34,949 bases of DNA from Oscillospiraceae bacterium (GTDB lineage: Bacteria; Bacillota; Clostridia; Oscillospirales; Acutalibacteraceae), in NCBI GenBank assembly GCA_902791235.1, contig CADAUV010000009.1:1-34949 (forward strand), written 5' to 3'. Shown here one piece after another: positions 7,348-15,852 of this stretch; within the stretch, counting starts at the first letter, position 1, and each line of letters opens with the position of its first letter. A program made the position numbers and the translations under genes. The notes beneath the pieces were generated by a model. It did no database searches. It saw only the letters and a program-made list of their open reading frames with translations, and was not told the DNA's origin.

Positions 7348-8031
7348 TTAATTATTGATACTGTCGAGAACATCGAGCACCTCGATAATATCATTTATCG
7401 TCGGGATACGGGGATCAAGCTGTTCATCCTTGAACCAGCCGAAGTTCATACGCACCGCCTGCATTCCCGCTCTGTCCGCGCCCTGTATATCGTTAATCGG
7501 ATGGTCGCCGACATACATACATTCGCACGGCTTCAGCCCGAGCTTGTCCGCAGTATATGTAAAAAGCGCAGGGTCGGGCTTATGAACGCCGACATCGCCG
7601 CTTACAACTACAATATCGCAGTACTGCCTGAGTCCGCTCATATCCATCTTATGATTCTGAAGATAGGACGGTCCGTTTGTGATGACGCCTACGATATAGC
7701 CCCTCTTTTTAAGCTCCTTTAAAAGAGGCTCTGAATTTTTAAAAATCACATTGTGGTCGCCGAAGGTTTCGTCATAATGTCTTGCAAGCGTAACATTTGA
7801 AGGAGCGTCCTTCCAGTTCCACATCTCTATAAGCTGCGCGTACCACTCCTCGCGGTTTACATAACCGCCCTTGCCCGTAACGCGCATATCCTCACGCCTT
7901 TTCTCACGCTCCTGAGCGTCAATCTCAGGGCAGAAGGTGTCAAAGAAGGTATCCATATATTTTTCAAACGCCTCGGTTCTGTCCTGAAGCGTTTCATCAA
8001 AATCAAATAATACTGCTTTTATCTTTTTCAA
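7348..8031 (-). CDS. HAD-superfamily phosphatase
   Basis: The 227-residue protein has the HAD motif I LFDFDETL with nucleophile Asp10 and Asp12, motif II VITNG, the Lys of VHKPDP and motif IV VGDHPINDIQGA. A helical cap follows motif I (C1 type), as in phosphoglycolate phosphatase, YjjG nucleotidase and beta-phosphoglucomutase relatives. The substrate cannot be named. The start is a TTG at 8029-8031 inside the 3' end of ribF (29-base overlap). No ATG is available before motif I, and a GAGGAG lies about 13 bases upstream. It ends the rimP-infB-ribF transcription unit. No terminator is seen before the rpsF promoter. Confidence 0.85.
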   Translation of the reverse strand: MKKIKAVLFDFDETLQDRTEAFEKYMDTFFDTFCPEIDAQEREKRREDMRVTGKGGYVNREEWYAQLIEMWNWKDAPSNVTLARHYDETFGDHNVIFKNSEPLLKELKKRGYIVGVITNGPSYLQNHKMDMSGLRQYCDIVVVSGDVGVHKPDPALFTYTADKLGLKPCECMYVGDHPINDIQGADRAGMQAVRMNFGWFKDEQLDPRIPTINDIIEVLDVLDSINN

Positions 8032-8812
8032 GCTGTTTTTTTAACTCCTCAAGTGATGAAAACTTTTTCTCTTCTCTCAGATATTTCACAAGAGATATCT
8101 GAACATTTTTTCCGTAGAGGTCGCCGTCAAAGCCGAAAATATGAGTTTCACAAAGCGGCGAATCAAGCCTGAAGGTCGGGCGCAGTCCGATATTCGTAAA
8201 CGCCTTATACTCCCTGCCGTCAAGCGTGCAAACGCTCTCATAAACGCCGAACCTCACGGGCGTAAGCCCCTCGGGATAACGCTGGTTGATTGTCGGGAAG
8301 CCCATCGTTCTTCCCCTTCTGTCGCCGCTGATAACCTCGTTTTCAAAGGTGAAGCAGTAACCGAGCATCTCGTTTGCCTTCTCGGTTTCGCCCGCTTCAA
8401 GCGCACTCCTTATCCTCGTTGAAGAAATAGGCTCGCCCTCGAAATCCTGATGCTCAAGAATCCTTACCCAGACATCCTTTTTTTCAAGATAATTTCTGAG
8501 GTCAAGCGCAGTCCACGAAGCATTCCTGCCGAAGCGGAAATTGTAACCGCAGAGAATAATTCCCGCGCCAAAGTGCTCAAGCAGGACGGAGTTTATAAAC
8601 TCCTCGCCGTCCATATTCCTGATTTTATCAAAATCCGCAAAGACCGCGTTTTTATATCTTTTTTCAAATATACTTTTTTGAAGCAGAGTAAACCTGTTGT
8701 TAACGCAATAAATCACCGCGTTTTCAGCACCGGTTATTACGGTCTTATGCGCCTTGTGCATACCGTCAAAATCACCGATTGCAACAGCTCTGCGCTCCTT
8801 TTTATTATCCAT
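8003..8812 (-). CDS. ribF: RibF-type riboflavin kinase with degenerate FMN adenylyltransferase half
   Basis: I place the start at the ATG at 8812 (MDNKKERRAVAIGDFDGMHK), 2 bases after the truB stop, giving 269 residues against about 310 for usual RibF. The C-terminal riboflavin kinase domain looks intact: GDRRGRTMGFPTIN, RFGVYES, ETHIFGFDGDLYGK. In the N-terminal FMN adenylyltransferase domain the usual HxGH is HKAH. The TFEPHP-type segment is missing (CVNNRF stands there), although CGYNFRFG and ISSTRIR remain. So FMN synthesis is likely, while FAD synthesis is doubtful. It lies in the usual place after truB. Confidence 0.85.
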   Translation of the reverse strand: MDNKKERRAVAIGDFDGMHKAHKTVITGAENAVIYCVNNRFTLLQKSIFEKRYKNAVFADFDKIRNMDGEEFINSVLLEHFGAGIILCGYNFRFGRNASWTALDLRNYLEKKDVWVRILEHQDFEGEPISSTRIRSALEAGETEKANEMLGYCFTFENEVISGDRRGRTMGFPTINQRYPEGLTPVRFGVYESVCTLDGREYKAFTNIGLRPTFRLDSPLCETHIFGFDGDLYGKNVQISLVKYLREEKKFSSLEELKKQLEKDKSSII

Positions 8813-8814
8813 AA

Positions 8815-9711
8815 CTAATCTCTTTTTGTAAGAAGCCTTAACACTGAAAGCTCGCCCTTTTCGCTGTCGGCACTGCCGAGCCCGAGAAAAAGTCCGTCGG
8901 GTGAATATACGCGGCACGCCCCGTTTTTAACGCTTTGCCTGATTCTCTTTAAATCAAGCGCACCGCCGTTTGAAAAGCGCTTAGCCTGAGCGGATGAAAT
9001 TTCCACCTTCGGATAAAGCTCAAATATACTTTCAAGGCTTATCAGCACGCTGTCAAAGCCCTCGCCGCTGTCCCTGAGCTGCTGAAGCGTATCAAGCGTA
9101 ACGCACTTATCAAGCGAAAAGCCGTTTGCCCGAGTCCTCTCAAGCGCAGTCATAACTGCGCCGCAACCAAGCGCTCTGCCGATATCGTCAATAAGACTTC
9201 TTATATATGTGCCCTTTGAACAGGTAACCTCAAGCATACCCGCCTTACCGTCAAATTCGGTAAGCTCAAGGCTTTTAATCTCAACAAGCCTTGCCTCGCG
9301 TTCAATCTCAGCACCCTGCCTTGCAAGCTCATAAAGCCGCTTGCCGTCAACAGAAACCGCTGAATACATCGGCGGAAGCTGTGAAATTTCACCTCTGAAG
9401 CCCTCAAGCACCGCTTCAAGTTCATCTCGCGTAACACTGACCTCGCACTCGCTGAGCACGCTGCCCGTTATGTCAAGCGTGTCAGTTGTCATACCGAGAG
9501 AAAAGCGCGCTTTGTACGATTTATCGCTTTCGGGAAGATAGTCAAGAAAGCGTGTTGCGCCGCCGAGCATAACCGTGAGAACGCCCGTCGCCATCGGGTC
9601 AAGCGTACCCGTATGGCCGACCTTCCTCTCCCCCGTTATACCGCGAAGCTTACTGCACACGCCGAAGGAGGTTATATCCCTGTCCTTATTAACACAAATA
9701 ATCCCTGTCAT
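8815..9711 (-). CDS. truB: tRNA pseudouridine(55) synthase
   Basis: The 298-residue enzyme makes pseudouridine 55 in the T-loop of tRNAs. The catalytic motif VGHTGTLDPMATGVL holds Asp38. Further family segments are YKARFSLGMTTDT, PPMYSAVSVDGKRLYELAR and CSKGTYIRSLIDDIG. The C-terminal part is PUA-like. The start is the ATG at 9711 (MTGIICVNKD), one base after the nrnA stop; longer forms begin inside nrnA and add no conserved sequence. Part of the rimP-infB operon. Confidence 0.95.
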   Translation of the reverse strand: MTGIICVNKDRDITSFGVCSKLRGITGERKVGHTGTLDPMATGVLTVMLGGATRFLDYLPESDKSYKARFSLGMTTDTLDITGSVLSECEVSVTRDELEAVLEGFRGEISQLPPMYSAVSVDGKRLYELARQGAEIEREARLVEIKSLELTEFDGKAGMLEVTCSKGTYIRSLIDDIGRALGCGAVMTALERTRANGFSLDKCVTLDTLQQLRDSGEGFDSVLISLESIFELYPKVEISSAQAKRFSNGGALDLKRIRQSVKNGACRVYSPDGLFLGLGSADSEKGELSVLRLLTKRD

Positions 9712-9712
9712 C

Positions 9713-10660
9713 TTACTCGACCTTTGAGAGAAACTCGCTTCCCTTTTCAACAAACCTGCGTCTTGCCTCTTCAATACCGCAGTCAAATCTGCAGGCGGAT
9801 GCCTGAGGATGACCGCCGCCGCCGAACGCCCTGGCAAGCTCAGCCGCATTCACGCTTTCAAATGTGCGTATGGACGCCTTGCAGGTACCGTCGGGCTTTT
9901 CTTTGATAACAGCGCCGATTTCAACACCCTCAACCATTCTCGTAAGCGGTGCGAGAGCGTCGGTTTCAAGCTCGCTTGAGCCTGTCTGATTATACATTTC
10001 CTGTGTAACTGTAATAACGGCAATCCTGTCGTTGTCATAAAACGCCATCGACTCAAGCGCAAGGCGCTCAAGAAGAGCATATGTCTTTGTCTTTGTTTCA
10101 AACATAAGACGGTTGATTTTACCGTTTTCGGCGCCAAGCTCAATAAGCTCTGCCGCGACGCGGTAGGTGTTTGCAGTTGTTGAAGCGTATCTGAAACAGC
10201 CCGTATCAGTTGAAAGACCTGTGTAAAGGGCGCTTGCCATCCTGTCGTCAAACTCGGCGCCAAGCTCCTTAATCACATAATACATCGTCTGACATGCCGC
10301 AGGGACATCCTCTAAAAGAAGAACATCCGCATACTCGGTATTCGTGCCGTGATGGTCGATACACATATCAATATGATACTTGCCTTCAAGGTCGCCGAGA
10401 AGATTCTCGGTAGCGACATCAACTGCAACCACATAGGCTGGCTTGAACCTGACGGGCGCGATATCGTCGTACAGAAAGCTGTATTTTTTCGGTATTTCCG
10501 CTTCGTTGATAACGGTGCAGAACTTGCCCATTTTCAGAAGGGCACGGCAGAGTGCAAAGCCGCATCCGAGGGTATCGCCGTCGGGATGCGAATGAGTGAG
10601 AATGAGAATATCATCCTTCTCGCTCAGTATTCTTGCACACTCTTTAATATCAATTCTCAT
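9713..10660 (-). CDS. nrnA: DHH-family oligoribonuclease / pAp phosphatase
   Basis: A 315-residue DHH/DHHA1 phosphoesterase. The metal-binding motifs are THSHPDGD (residues 22-29), AVDVA (79-83) and IDHHGTN (101-107). The C-terminal DHHA1 domain has GGGHPQASACRF. NrnA-type proteins degrade nanoRNAs and turn 3'-phosphoadenosine 5'-phosphate into AMP. Position between rbfA and truB is usual in Firmicutes. Its ATG overlaps the rbfA end by 11 bases (ATGAGAATTGA). Confidence 0.92.
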   Translation of the reverse strand: MRIDIKECARILSEKDDILILTHSHPDGDTLGCGFALCRALLKMGKFCTVINEAEIPKKYSFLYDDIAPVRFKPAYVVAVDVATENLLGDLEGKYHIDMCIDHHGTNTEYADVLLLEDVPAACQTMYYVIKELGAEFDDRMASALYTGLSTDTGCFRYASTTANTYRVAAELIELGAENGKINRLMFETKTKTYALLERLALESMAFYDNDRIAVITVTQEMYNQTGSSELETDALAPLTRMVEGVEIGAVIKEKPDGTCKASIRTFESVNAAELARAFGGGGHPQASACRFDCGIEEARRRFVEKGSEFLSKVE

Positions 10661-11006
10661 AGTCGTTAATATTTAAACCCTTTATTTTTTCAAAAAGGTC
10701 CATTCCCTTTTCAATAGAATCATCAGCGATAAACTTAAGCTCGGGGCTCTTCCTCAGATGAAGGCGTGAGCCAAGCTGCTTTCTGATATATCCCTGCGCG
10801 CTTTCAAGTCCCTTAACGGACTCCTTAGCGGCGTCAATACCCTCAATTGCACTGATATACACCTTCGCATAGCTCAAATCGTTAGTTACATCCACCTTAA
10901 CAACGGTGAGCATATCGTGAATTCTCGGGTCCTTGAGCTCGCGCATTATCGAGATAATCTCGCGCTTGATGTCCTCGCTGATTCTGTCAATATGAAATCC
11001 TGCCAT
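10650..11006 (-). CDS. rbfA: Ribosome-binding factor A
   Basis: The 118-residue KH-like protein helps mature the 30S subunit and the 16S rRNA 5' end. Family features: IDRISEDIKREI near the N-terminus, DPRIHDMLTVVKVDVTNDLS, the KVYISA strand, and the RLHLRKSPELKFIADDSIEKG segment. It begins 2 bases after infB and overlaps nrnA by 11 bases. Confidence 0.96.
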   Translation of the reverse strand: MAGFHIDRISEDIKREIISIMRELKDPRIHDMLTVVKVDVTNDLSYAKVYISAIEGIDAAKESVKGLESAQGYIRKQLGSRLHLRKSPELKFIADDSIEKGMDLFEKIKGLNINDYEN

Positions 11007-11008
11007 AA

Positions 11009-13369
11009 TTAATCCCTGTATTCCTCAATAATATATGCCTGAAGAATATCGCCTGGCTGAAGGTCGTCCCAGCCCTCAAGTGAGATACCGCACTCGTATC
11101 CCGAGGAAACCTCCTTGACCTCATCCTTGAATCTCTTGAGGTTAGCAAGAGCAACATCGGCAATCTGCTTGCCGCCGCGCATAACTCTTACCTTACCGGA
11201 GCGCTTGATTGTACCGCTCGTAACAAGCGAGCCTGCAATAGTGCCTGCAGAGGAAATCTTGTAAATCTCCCTTACCTCTACCTCGCCCGTGTCAACATCA
11301 CGGTACTTAGGCGCTCTCATGCCCCTCATAGCTCTTTCAATATCCTCGATAGCATCATAGATAATATCGTATCTCTTAATCTCAACGCCGTCCCTGTCCG
11401 CATTATCCTGCGCAATCGGGTCAACGCCGATAGCAAACGCAACGATGATTGCATTTGAGGCATTCGCAAGCATTACATCGCTCTCGTTAACAACGCCTAC
11501 GCCGCCGTGTACAATCTTAACATTAACCTCGTCGTTCTCAATTTTCAGAAGCGACTGCTTAACAGCCTCAACCGAGCCCTGTACATCAGCCTTAACGATG
11601 ATGTTAAGCTCCTTCATCTCGCCCTCCTGAAGAGTGTCAAAGAGCGTATCAAGAGTTACCTTTTGGAAGAGCTTGAATTCCTCCTCCTTAGCCTCCTGCT
11701 TTCTCTGCTCAACAAGCTCTCTTGCGAGCTTCTCATCACTTACGGCGTTAAAGCCGTCGCCGCTCATAGGCACACTGTCAAGACCCATAATCTCAACGGG
11801 AACGGAAGGCGCCGCGTGTCTTATTGACCTTCCCTTATAGTCGGTCATGGCTCTTACCTTACCCACTGCGGTACCTGCGACAATAACATCGCCTGTGTTA
11901 AGCGTACCGTTTTGCACAAGAAGAGTTGCAATAGGACCTCTGCCCTTATCAAGCTTTGCCTCGATAACAACACCCTTTGCGGTTCTGTCGGGATTTGCCT
12001 TCAGCTCAGCCATCTCGGAAACGAGAAGCACTGTTTCAAGGAGCTTGTCAATACCCATCTTTGTCTTAGCGGATACGGGAACGCAGATAACATCGCCGCC
12101 CCATTCCTCAGGCACAAGCTCATGCTCGGTGAGCTGCTGCATAACTCTGTCAGGGTTTGCACCCTCTTTATCCATCTTATTGATAGCAACAATAATTTCA
12201 ACGCCTGCCGACCTAGCGTGATTAATAGCCTCAATTGTCTGCGGCATAATACCGTCGTCGGCAGCAACAACAAGCACTGCGATATCAGTCGCCATTGCGC
12301 CTCTTGCACGCATTGCAGTAAATGCGGCGTGGCCCGGTGTGTCAAGGAAGGTAATCTTCTCTCCGTTAACCTCAACCTGATATGCGCCGATTGCCTGAGT
12401 GATACCGCCTGCCTCAGTAGCGGTTACATCCGTATCACGGATAGCGTCAAGAATAGATGTCTTACCGTGGTCAACATGACCCATTACGCAGACAACGGGA
12501 GGCCTCTTAACAGCATTCTCATCGTCCTCGACATCCTCTTCTATAATACGCTCCTCAATCGTAATCTCTACCTTATGGTTAACCTTTGCGCCAAGCTCGG
12601 TTGAAACAATTTCAGCCGTATCATAGTCGATAACCTCATTGACATTTGCCATTACGCCAAGCTGCATAAGCTTCTTGATAACCTCGGTAGCTGTCATACG
12701 AAGAAGGCTTGCAAGGTCGCCTACCGTAATCTCATCGGGTACATCAATAACAATCTGCTGTTTCTTTCTCTGCTCGGCAATTCTTGCAAGACGCTGTGCC
12801 TCGGTCTCTCTTTTCTTGGAGATAGGCTTTTTCTTTCTGTACTGCTTTGACTTCTGATTGAGCTTCTGCTTCTTCTGATAGTCGTTCATATTTGAAGCCG
12901 GCGCAATATCCTCGTATTTCTGGTCGTACTTAGCAAGGTCAACCGTATTCACTCTCGTGTCAACGCGGCGCGCCTCGCCCTTAGTCCTTGCCTGAGGAGC
13001 CTTGCCTGCCTTACGCTTCGCCTTTTCCTCATCGCGCTTAGCTGCCTGCTCAGCCATCTGTAAAATTGCAGCCTGATTCTTCCTTTTCTGGTCCTCGGGC
13101 TTTTCCTTTTCTTTCTCCTTCTTGGGAGCGGCTTCCTTCTTCGGTTTTTTCTTTGTTTCTTCCTCGCCGCTCTTGAAATATGCGTCAAAGCTCTCAACGC
13201 TGTTTTCCTGTGTGAGCTTTTCAAAAACTACATTGAGGTCATTTTCATCAAGCGAAGTGCTTGCAGTTCTCTTAGCCTCGCCGCAATATTTATTAAGGAT
13301 AGCTGTGATATCCTTGTTAGTTAATCCGAAGTCCTTAGCGACTTCAGAAAGCTTAATCTTAACTACCAT
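11009..13369 (-). CDS. infB: Translation initiation factor IF-2
   Basis: The 786-residue GTPase brings initiator tRNA to the 30S subunit. An IF2_N-type domain (residues 1-50) is followed by a charged Lys/Glu-rich linker (70-200) and a second IF2_N domain (about 205-255). The G domain has GHVDHGKT (297-304), DTPGH (343-347) and NKMD (397-400). The remaining beta-barrel and C-terminal domains end at YIIEEYRD. The ATG at 13369 overlaps the ylxQ end by 11 bases. The order nusA-ylxR-ylxQ-infB-rbfA is the standard Firmicutes one. Confidence 0.98.
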   Translation of the reverse strand: MVVKIKLSEVAKDFGLTNKDITAILNKYCGEAKRTASTSLDENDLNVVFEKLTQENSVESFDAYFKSGEEETKKKPKKEAAPKKEKEKEKPEDQKRKNQAAILQMAEQAAKRDEEKAKRKAGKAPQARTKGEARRVDTRVNTVDLAKYDQKYEDIAPASNMNDYQKKQKLNQKSKQYRKKKPISKKRETEAQRLARIAEQRKKQQIVIDVPDEITVGDLASLLRMTATEVIKKLMQLGVMANVNEVIDYDTAEIVSTELGAKVNHKVEITIEERIIEEDVEDDENAVKRPPVVCVMGHVDHGKTSILDAIRDTDVTATEAGGITQAIGAYQVEVNGEKITFLDTPGHAAFTAMRARGAMATDIAVLVVAADDGIMPQTIEAINHARSAGVEIIVAINKMDKEGANPDRVMQQLTEHELVPEEWGGDVICVPVSAKTKMGIDKLLETVLLVSEMAELKANPDRTAKGVVIEAKLDKGRGPIATLLVQNGTLNTGDVIVAGTAVGKVRAMTDYKGRSIRHAAPSVPVEIMGLDSVPMSGDGFNAVSDEKLARELVEQRKQEAKEEEFKLFQKVTLDTLFDTLQEGEMKELNIIVKADVQGSVEAVKQSLLKIENDEVNVKIVHGGVGVVNESDVMLANASNAIIVAFAIGVDPIAQDNADRDGVEIKRYDIIYDAIEDIERAMRGMRAPKYRDVDTGEVEVREIYKISSAGTIAGSLVTSGTIKRSGKVRVMRGGKQIADVALANLKRFKDEVKEVSSGYECGISLEGWDDLQPGDILQAYIIEEYRD

Positions 13370-13691
13370 ATATCATGTCCTCCTGCTGTAATAGTGTATT
13401 AATTCGCGTATAGAAATTTTCGTCGTCGACTGTCATTATCCCTGCACGGTAGCCGAGATTGAAGTGGATTTCCTCCATTGTCGGCTTAATTCTTATAATC
13501 GGCACGCATATGCTGTGTTTTTTTATCAGCACATCGAATTCGCCTTCAAGCCTCTGCGACGCGTCGGCAGTAATAATAACGCATTTTGCTCTGCGTTTTA
13601 CAACTGACTGCACCGCCATATCGTGCCCCATTGAAAGCTTACCTGCGCGCCTTGCAAGTCCGAGCATTGAAAGTGCTTTGCTTTCAGGCAT
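13359..13691 (-). CDS. ylxQ: L7Ae/L30e-family ribosome-associated protein (YlxQ-like)
   Basis: The 110-residue protein has the L7Ae fold pattern LGLARRAGKLSMGHD, then VVKRRAKCVIITADASQR, typical of YlxQ proteins between ylxR and infB. Members bind K-turn RNA. The ATG at 13691 (MPESKAL) overlaps the ylxR end by 8 bases, and the stop overlaps infB by 11, so translation is coupled. A longer form from further upstream would run far into ylxR. Confidence 0.9.
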   Translation of the reverse strand: MPESKALSMLGLARRAGKLSMGHDMAVQSVVKRRAKCVIITADASQRLEGEFDVLIKKHSICVPIIRIKPTMEEIHFNLGYRAGIMTVDDENFYTRINTLLQQEDMIYGS

Positions 13692-13950
13692 TTTGCATCT
13701 CCGCCTCCATTGCGTCATAAACCTCTTCGCTTATCTGCACCGAGAAAGCGCGCTCAAACGCCTTTTTCTTTCTTGCCATTTTCAGACAGTCGGGATTTTT
13801 ACAAACATAAGCGCCCCTGCCCGACTTCTTGCCCGTGAGGTCAAGCGAAACCTCACCCTCGGGACTCTTAACAACCCGCACAAGGGTGCGCTTGTCAAAC
13901 ATATTACCGCAGCCTGTGCACATTCTCATAGGCACTTTCTTTGTTTTCAT
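13684..13950 (-). CDS. ylxR: YlxR/RnpM family RNA-binding protein (DUF448)
   Basis: An 88-residue protein with the YlxR hallmarks RMCTGCG near residue 9, LVRVVKSPEG and GRGAYVCKNPDCL. Its B. subtilis relative (RnpM) binds RNase P RNA and modulates its activity. It follows nusA by 20 bases and overlaps ylxQ by 8. The four cysteines suggest a metal site (inference). Confidence 0.93.
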   Translation of the reverse strand: MKTKKVPMRMCTGCGNMFDKRTLVRVVKSPEGEVSLDLTGKKSGRGAYVCKNPDCLKMARKKKAFERAFSVQISEEVYDAMEAEMQNA

Positions 13951-13970
13951 AAAATCACTCCGAAAAAATA

Positions 13971-15050
13971 TTACTCGTTTTCAGTTTCAGCCTCAGTCTC
14001 GAAAGGCACGTCAGCCTCCGATTCGGGCTTGATGTCGATATTCCAGCCTGTAAGCCTTACTGCAAGGCGTACATTCTGTCCCTTATTGCCGATTGCAAGT
14101 GAGAGCTGGTCGTCAGGTACAATTGCACGGCAGGTCTTTTCCTCCTCGTTAATAACCGTAACTGAGATAACCTCTGACGGCGCAAGCGAAGCTGCAACAA
14201 ATTCCGCAGGGTCCTCGCTGTACTTAACGATATCAATTTTCTCACCGCCGAGAGCGTCGACAATAGCGGATACACGCTGACCTCTCGGTCCTATGCAGGC
14301 GCCTACTGCGTCAACATCCTCGTCGTTTGTATAAACGGCAATCTTTGAGCGTGAGCCTGCCTCACGGGAAACCGACTTAATCTCAATTGTGCCGTCGTAA
14401 ATCTCAGGTACTTCCTGCTCAAAGAGCCTTCTTACAAGACCCGGATGCGTTCTTGAAACCATAACCTTAGGTCCTTTTGTGGTTTCCTTTACATCAACAA
14501 TGAAAATCTTGAGCTGTGCGCCCTCTTTAAGAGTTTCGCCCGGTACCTGCTCAGCCTTGGGAAGCATTGTCTGGCTCTTGCCGATATTAAGCGTTGCAAC
14601 GCCTGTAATCGGGTCAATCCTGTCAACAACTGCAGTTACAAGCTCCTGAGTCTTTGAACGGAACTCCTCGTAAGCCTTGCTCCTCTCAGCGTCGCGCAGA
14701 CCCTGACGGATGCTGTGCTTCGCCTTCTGAGCGATAATTCTTCCAAGCTCCTTTGTCTTAATCGGAATGTCGATTGTCTTGCCCACCTTTGCGCTCTTGC
14801 GAAGCTGCTGTGCGTCCTCGAGTGAAATCTCAACATCGGGGTCCTCGACCTCCTCGACAACCTCTTTTCTTACGAACACCTTAATTCTCTGTTTTTCCTC
14901 GTCTATCTCGCAGTAAACTACATCCTTACCGCCGTACTCACGCTTGAGCGAGCTGATAACTGCCTGAGAGATATTATCGTAAATCTGCTCCTTTGCAATA
15001 CCCTTTTCAGCCTCAAGCATTTTAACTGCCTCAAAAAATTCCTTACTCAT
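13971..15050 (-). CDS. nusA: Transcription termination/antitermination factor NusA
   Basis: The protein has an N-terminal RNAP-binding domain (EFFEAVKMLEAEKGI), an S1 domain (around GVATLNIGKSQTMLPK) and two KH domains including CIGPRGQRVSAIVDALGG and AIGNKGQNVRLA. It controls pausing and termination. The length of about 360 fits Gram-positive NusA without the C-terminal acidic repeats. I prefer the ATG at 15050 (MSKEFFEAV) because it lines up with B. subtilis NusA (MSSELLDAL). The ATG at 15062 (MIGKMSKEF), 4 bases after AAAGGA, is possible. It follows rimP closely. Confidence 0.95.
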   Translation of the reverse strand: MSKEFFEAVKMLEAEKGIAKEQIYDNISQAVISSLKREYGGKDVVYCEIDEEKQRIKVFVRKEVVEEVEDPDVEISLEDAQQLRKSAKVGKTIDIPIKTKELGRIIAQKAKHSIRQGLRDAERSKAYEEFRSKTQELVTAVVDRIDPITGVATLNIGKSQTMLPKAEQVPGETLKEGAQLKIFIVDVKETTKGPKVMVSRTHPGLVRRLFEQEVPEIYDGTIEIKSVSREAGSRSKIAVYTNDEDVDAVGACIGPRGQRVSAIVDALGGEKIDIVKYSEDPAEFVAASLAPSEVISVTVINEEEKTCRAIVPDDQLSLAIGNKGQNVRLAVRLTGWNIDIKPESEADVPFETEAETENE

Positions 15051-15070
15051 TTTTCCTATCATCCTTTCCT

Positions 15071-15562
15071 TTATAAATCTTTTTCAAAATCCCTGATGTC
15101 AAAATCATCAAGCTTTACATAAGAGGTTTCCTTTTTATTAACGGTAATCTCGCTTCCGTCGGTAAGAGTAAGCGTTAACTCTCCGCCGTCATAGCTTTTT
15201 AAAATTCCGTTAAAGTCCCTTACCTTGTCAATCGGTCTGATGAGCCTCATCATTACGGGCGAGCCGACATATTTTTCAAAATGTCTGTCGCTCACAAGCT
15301 CCCTTTCAATTCCCGGCGAGCACACCTCGAGCGTGTACGCCTGTGAAATCGGGTCAGCCTCATCAAGCGGTTTTGTGATTGCGTGGGTCAAATCCACACA
15401 GTCGTCAATCGAAACGCCGCCATCCTTGTCAATGAAAATCCGCAAAAACCATTCCGTACCCTCTTTTAAAAAGCGTACATCCCAAAGCTCGAGTCCGAGC
15501 TCCTTTGCGAAAGGCTCGACAATTTCGGTAACTTTTGAAACCGTGTTCCCTTTACCTGCCAA
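15071..15562 (-). CDS. rimP: Ribosome maturation factor RimP
   Basis: A 163-residue RimP: LGLELWDVRFLKEGTEWFLR, the IDKDGGVSIDDCVDLTHAI segment and YTLEVCSPGIERELV. It acts in 30S assembly. The start codon is TTG at 15560-15562, well supported by an AAGGAGG 7 bases upstream; no ATG lies near. It is the first gene of the rimP-nusA-ylxR-ylxQ-infB operon. Confidence 0.95.
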   Translation of the reverse strand: MAGKGNTVSKVTEIVEPFAKELGLELWDVRFLKEGTEWFLRIFIDKDGGVSIDDCVDLTHAITKPLDEADPISQAYTLEVCSPGIERELVSDRHFEKYVGSPVMMRLIRPIDKVRDFNGILKSYDGGELTLTLTDGSEITVNKKETSYVKLDDFDIRDFEKDL

Positions 15563-15588
15563 GTAAAAACCTCCTTACAACAGTAAGA

Positions 15589-15609
15589 GAGCGAGCCTTT
15601 GGCTCACTC
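15589..15609 (-). other. Hairpin in the rimP 5' leader
   Basis: On the minus-strand RNA GAGUGAGCC pairs with GGCUCGCUC (one U-G wobble) around an AAA loop, shortly before the rimP ribosome binding site. Possible leader control element; no known class recognised. Confidence 0.4.
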
Positions 15610-15635
15610 CCTTTTACCTTTAATCTAACATCACT

Positions 15636-15663
15636 ATAATAACACAAATATTATAAATGTCAA
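15636..15663 (-). promoter_or_regulatory. Promoter of the rimP-infB operon
   Basis: On the minus strand TTGACA (15658-15663) and TATTAT (15636-15641) with a 16-base spacer. An alternative -10, TATAGT, lies 3 bases further at spacing 19. Confidence 0.6.
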
Positions 15664-15689
15664 GAGTTAATTTATATATTATATATTAC

Positions 15690-15722
15690 GGATTTATGCA
15701 GGCACCTCGTCCAAACACACTC
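15690..15722 (-). pseudogene. Remnant of a wall-binding-repeat gene 3' end
   Basis: Read in one minus-strand frame, the segment encodes GRGACINP then stop, close to the SGACLNP stop that ends both wall-binding proteins here. At base level 19 of 22 positions (15690-15711) match the last 22 coding bases of the 15853-18150 gene. Upstream of this the reading frame shows no repeat units. It looks like a recombination or deletion scar. Confidence 0.45.
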
Positions 15723-15768
15723 CGCAGTCGGAGCAAAATGCAGTTGCTTTTGCTGATGACTGCTTCAT
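15694..15768 (-). CDS. Possible 24-residue cysteine-containing peptide
   Basis: An ATG at 15768 is preceded at 7 bases by AGAGGAG. It opens a 24-codon frame beginning MKQSSAKATAF and containing CSDCGVCLDE. Three cysteines in a CxxCxxC pattern in so short a product are notable. Against it, the 3' end overlaps the wall-binding-gene remnant, so the frame may be chance. A 10-base-pair hairpin (CCGACCGAAA with TTTCGGTCGG, 15783-15815 region) stands just before the ribosome binding site. No family was recognised. Confidence 0.3.
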   Translation of the reverse strand: MKQSSAKATAFCSDCGVCLDEVPA

Positions 15769-15852
15769 ATGTTTCTCCTCTCCGACCGAAATTTCGCAAT
15801 GCTGCTTTTCGGTCGGTATTGCTTTAATTTAACACTTTTTAAACATTTGAGC

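Noticed and set aside
11912..12604. Long open frame on the plus strand (230 codons)
   Set aside because: Lies fully antisense to the GTPase region of infB, has no ribosome binding site or family motif, and reflects the codon use of the real gene.
13459..14280. Open frame on the plus strand (273 codons)
   Set aside because: Antisense to ylxQ, ylxR and nusA, which all have clear family motifs and overlapping starts.
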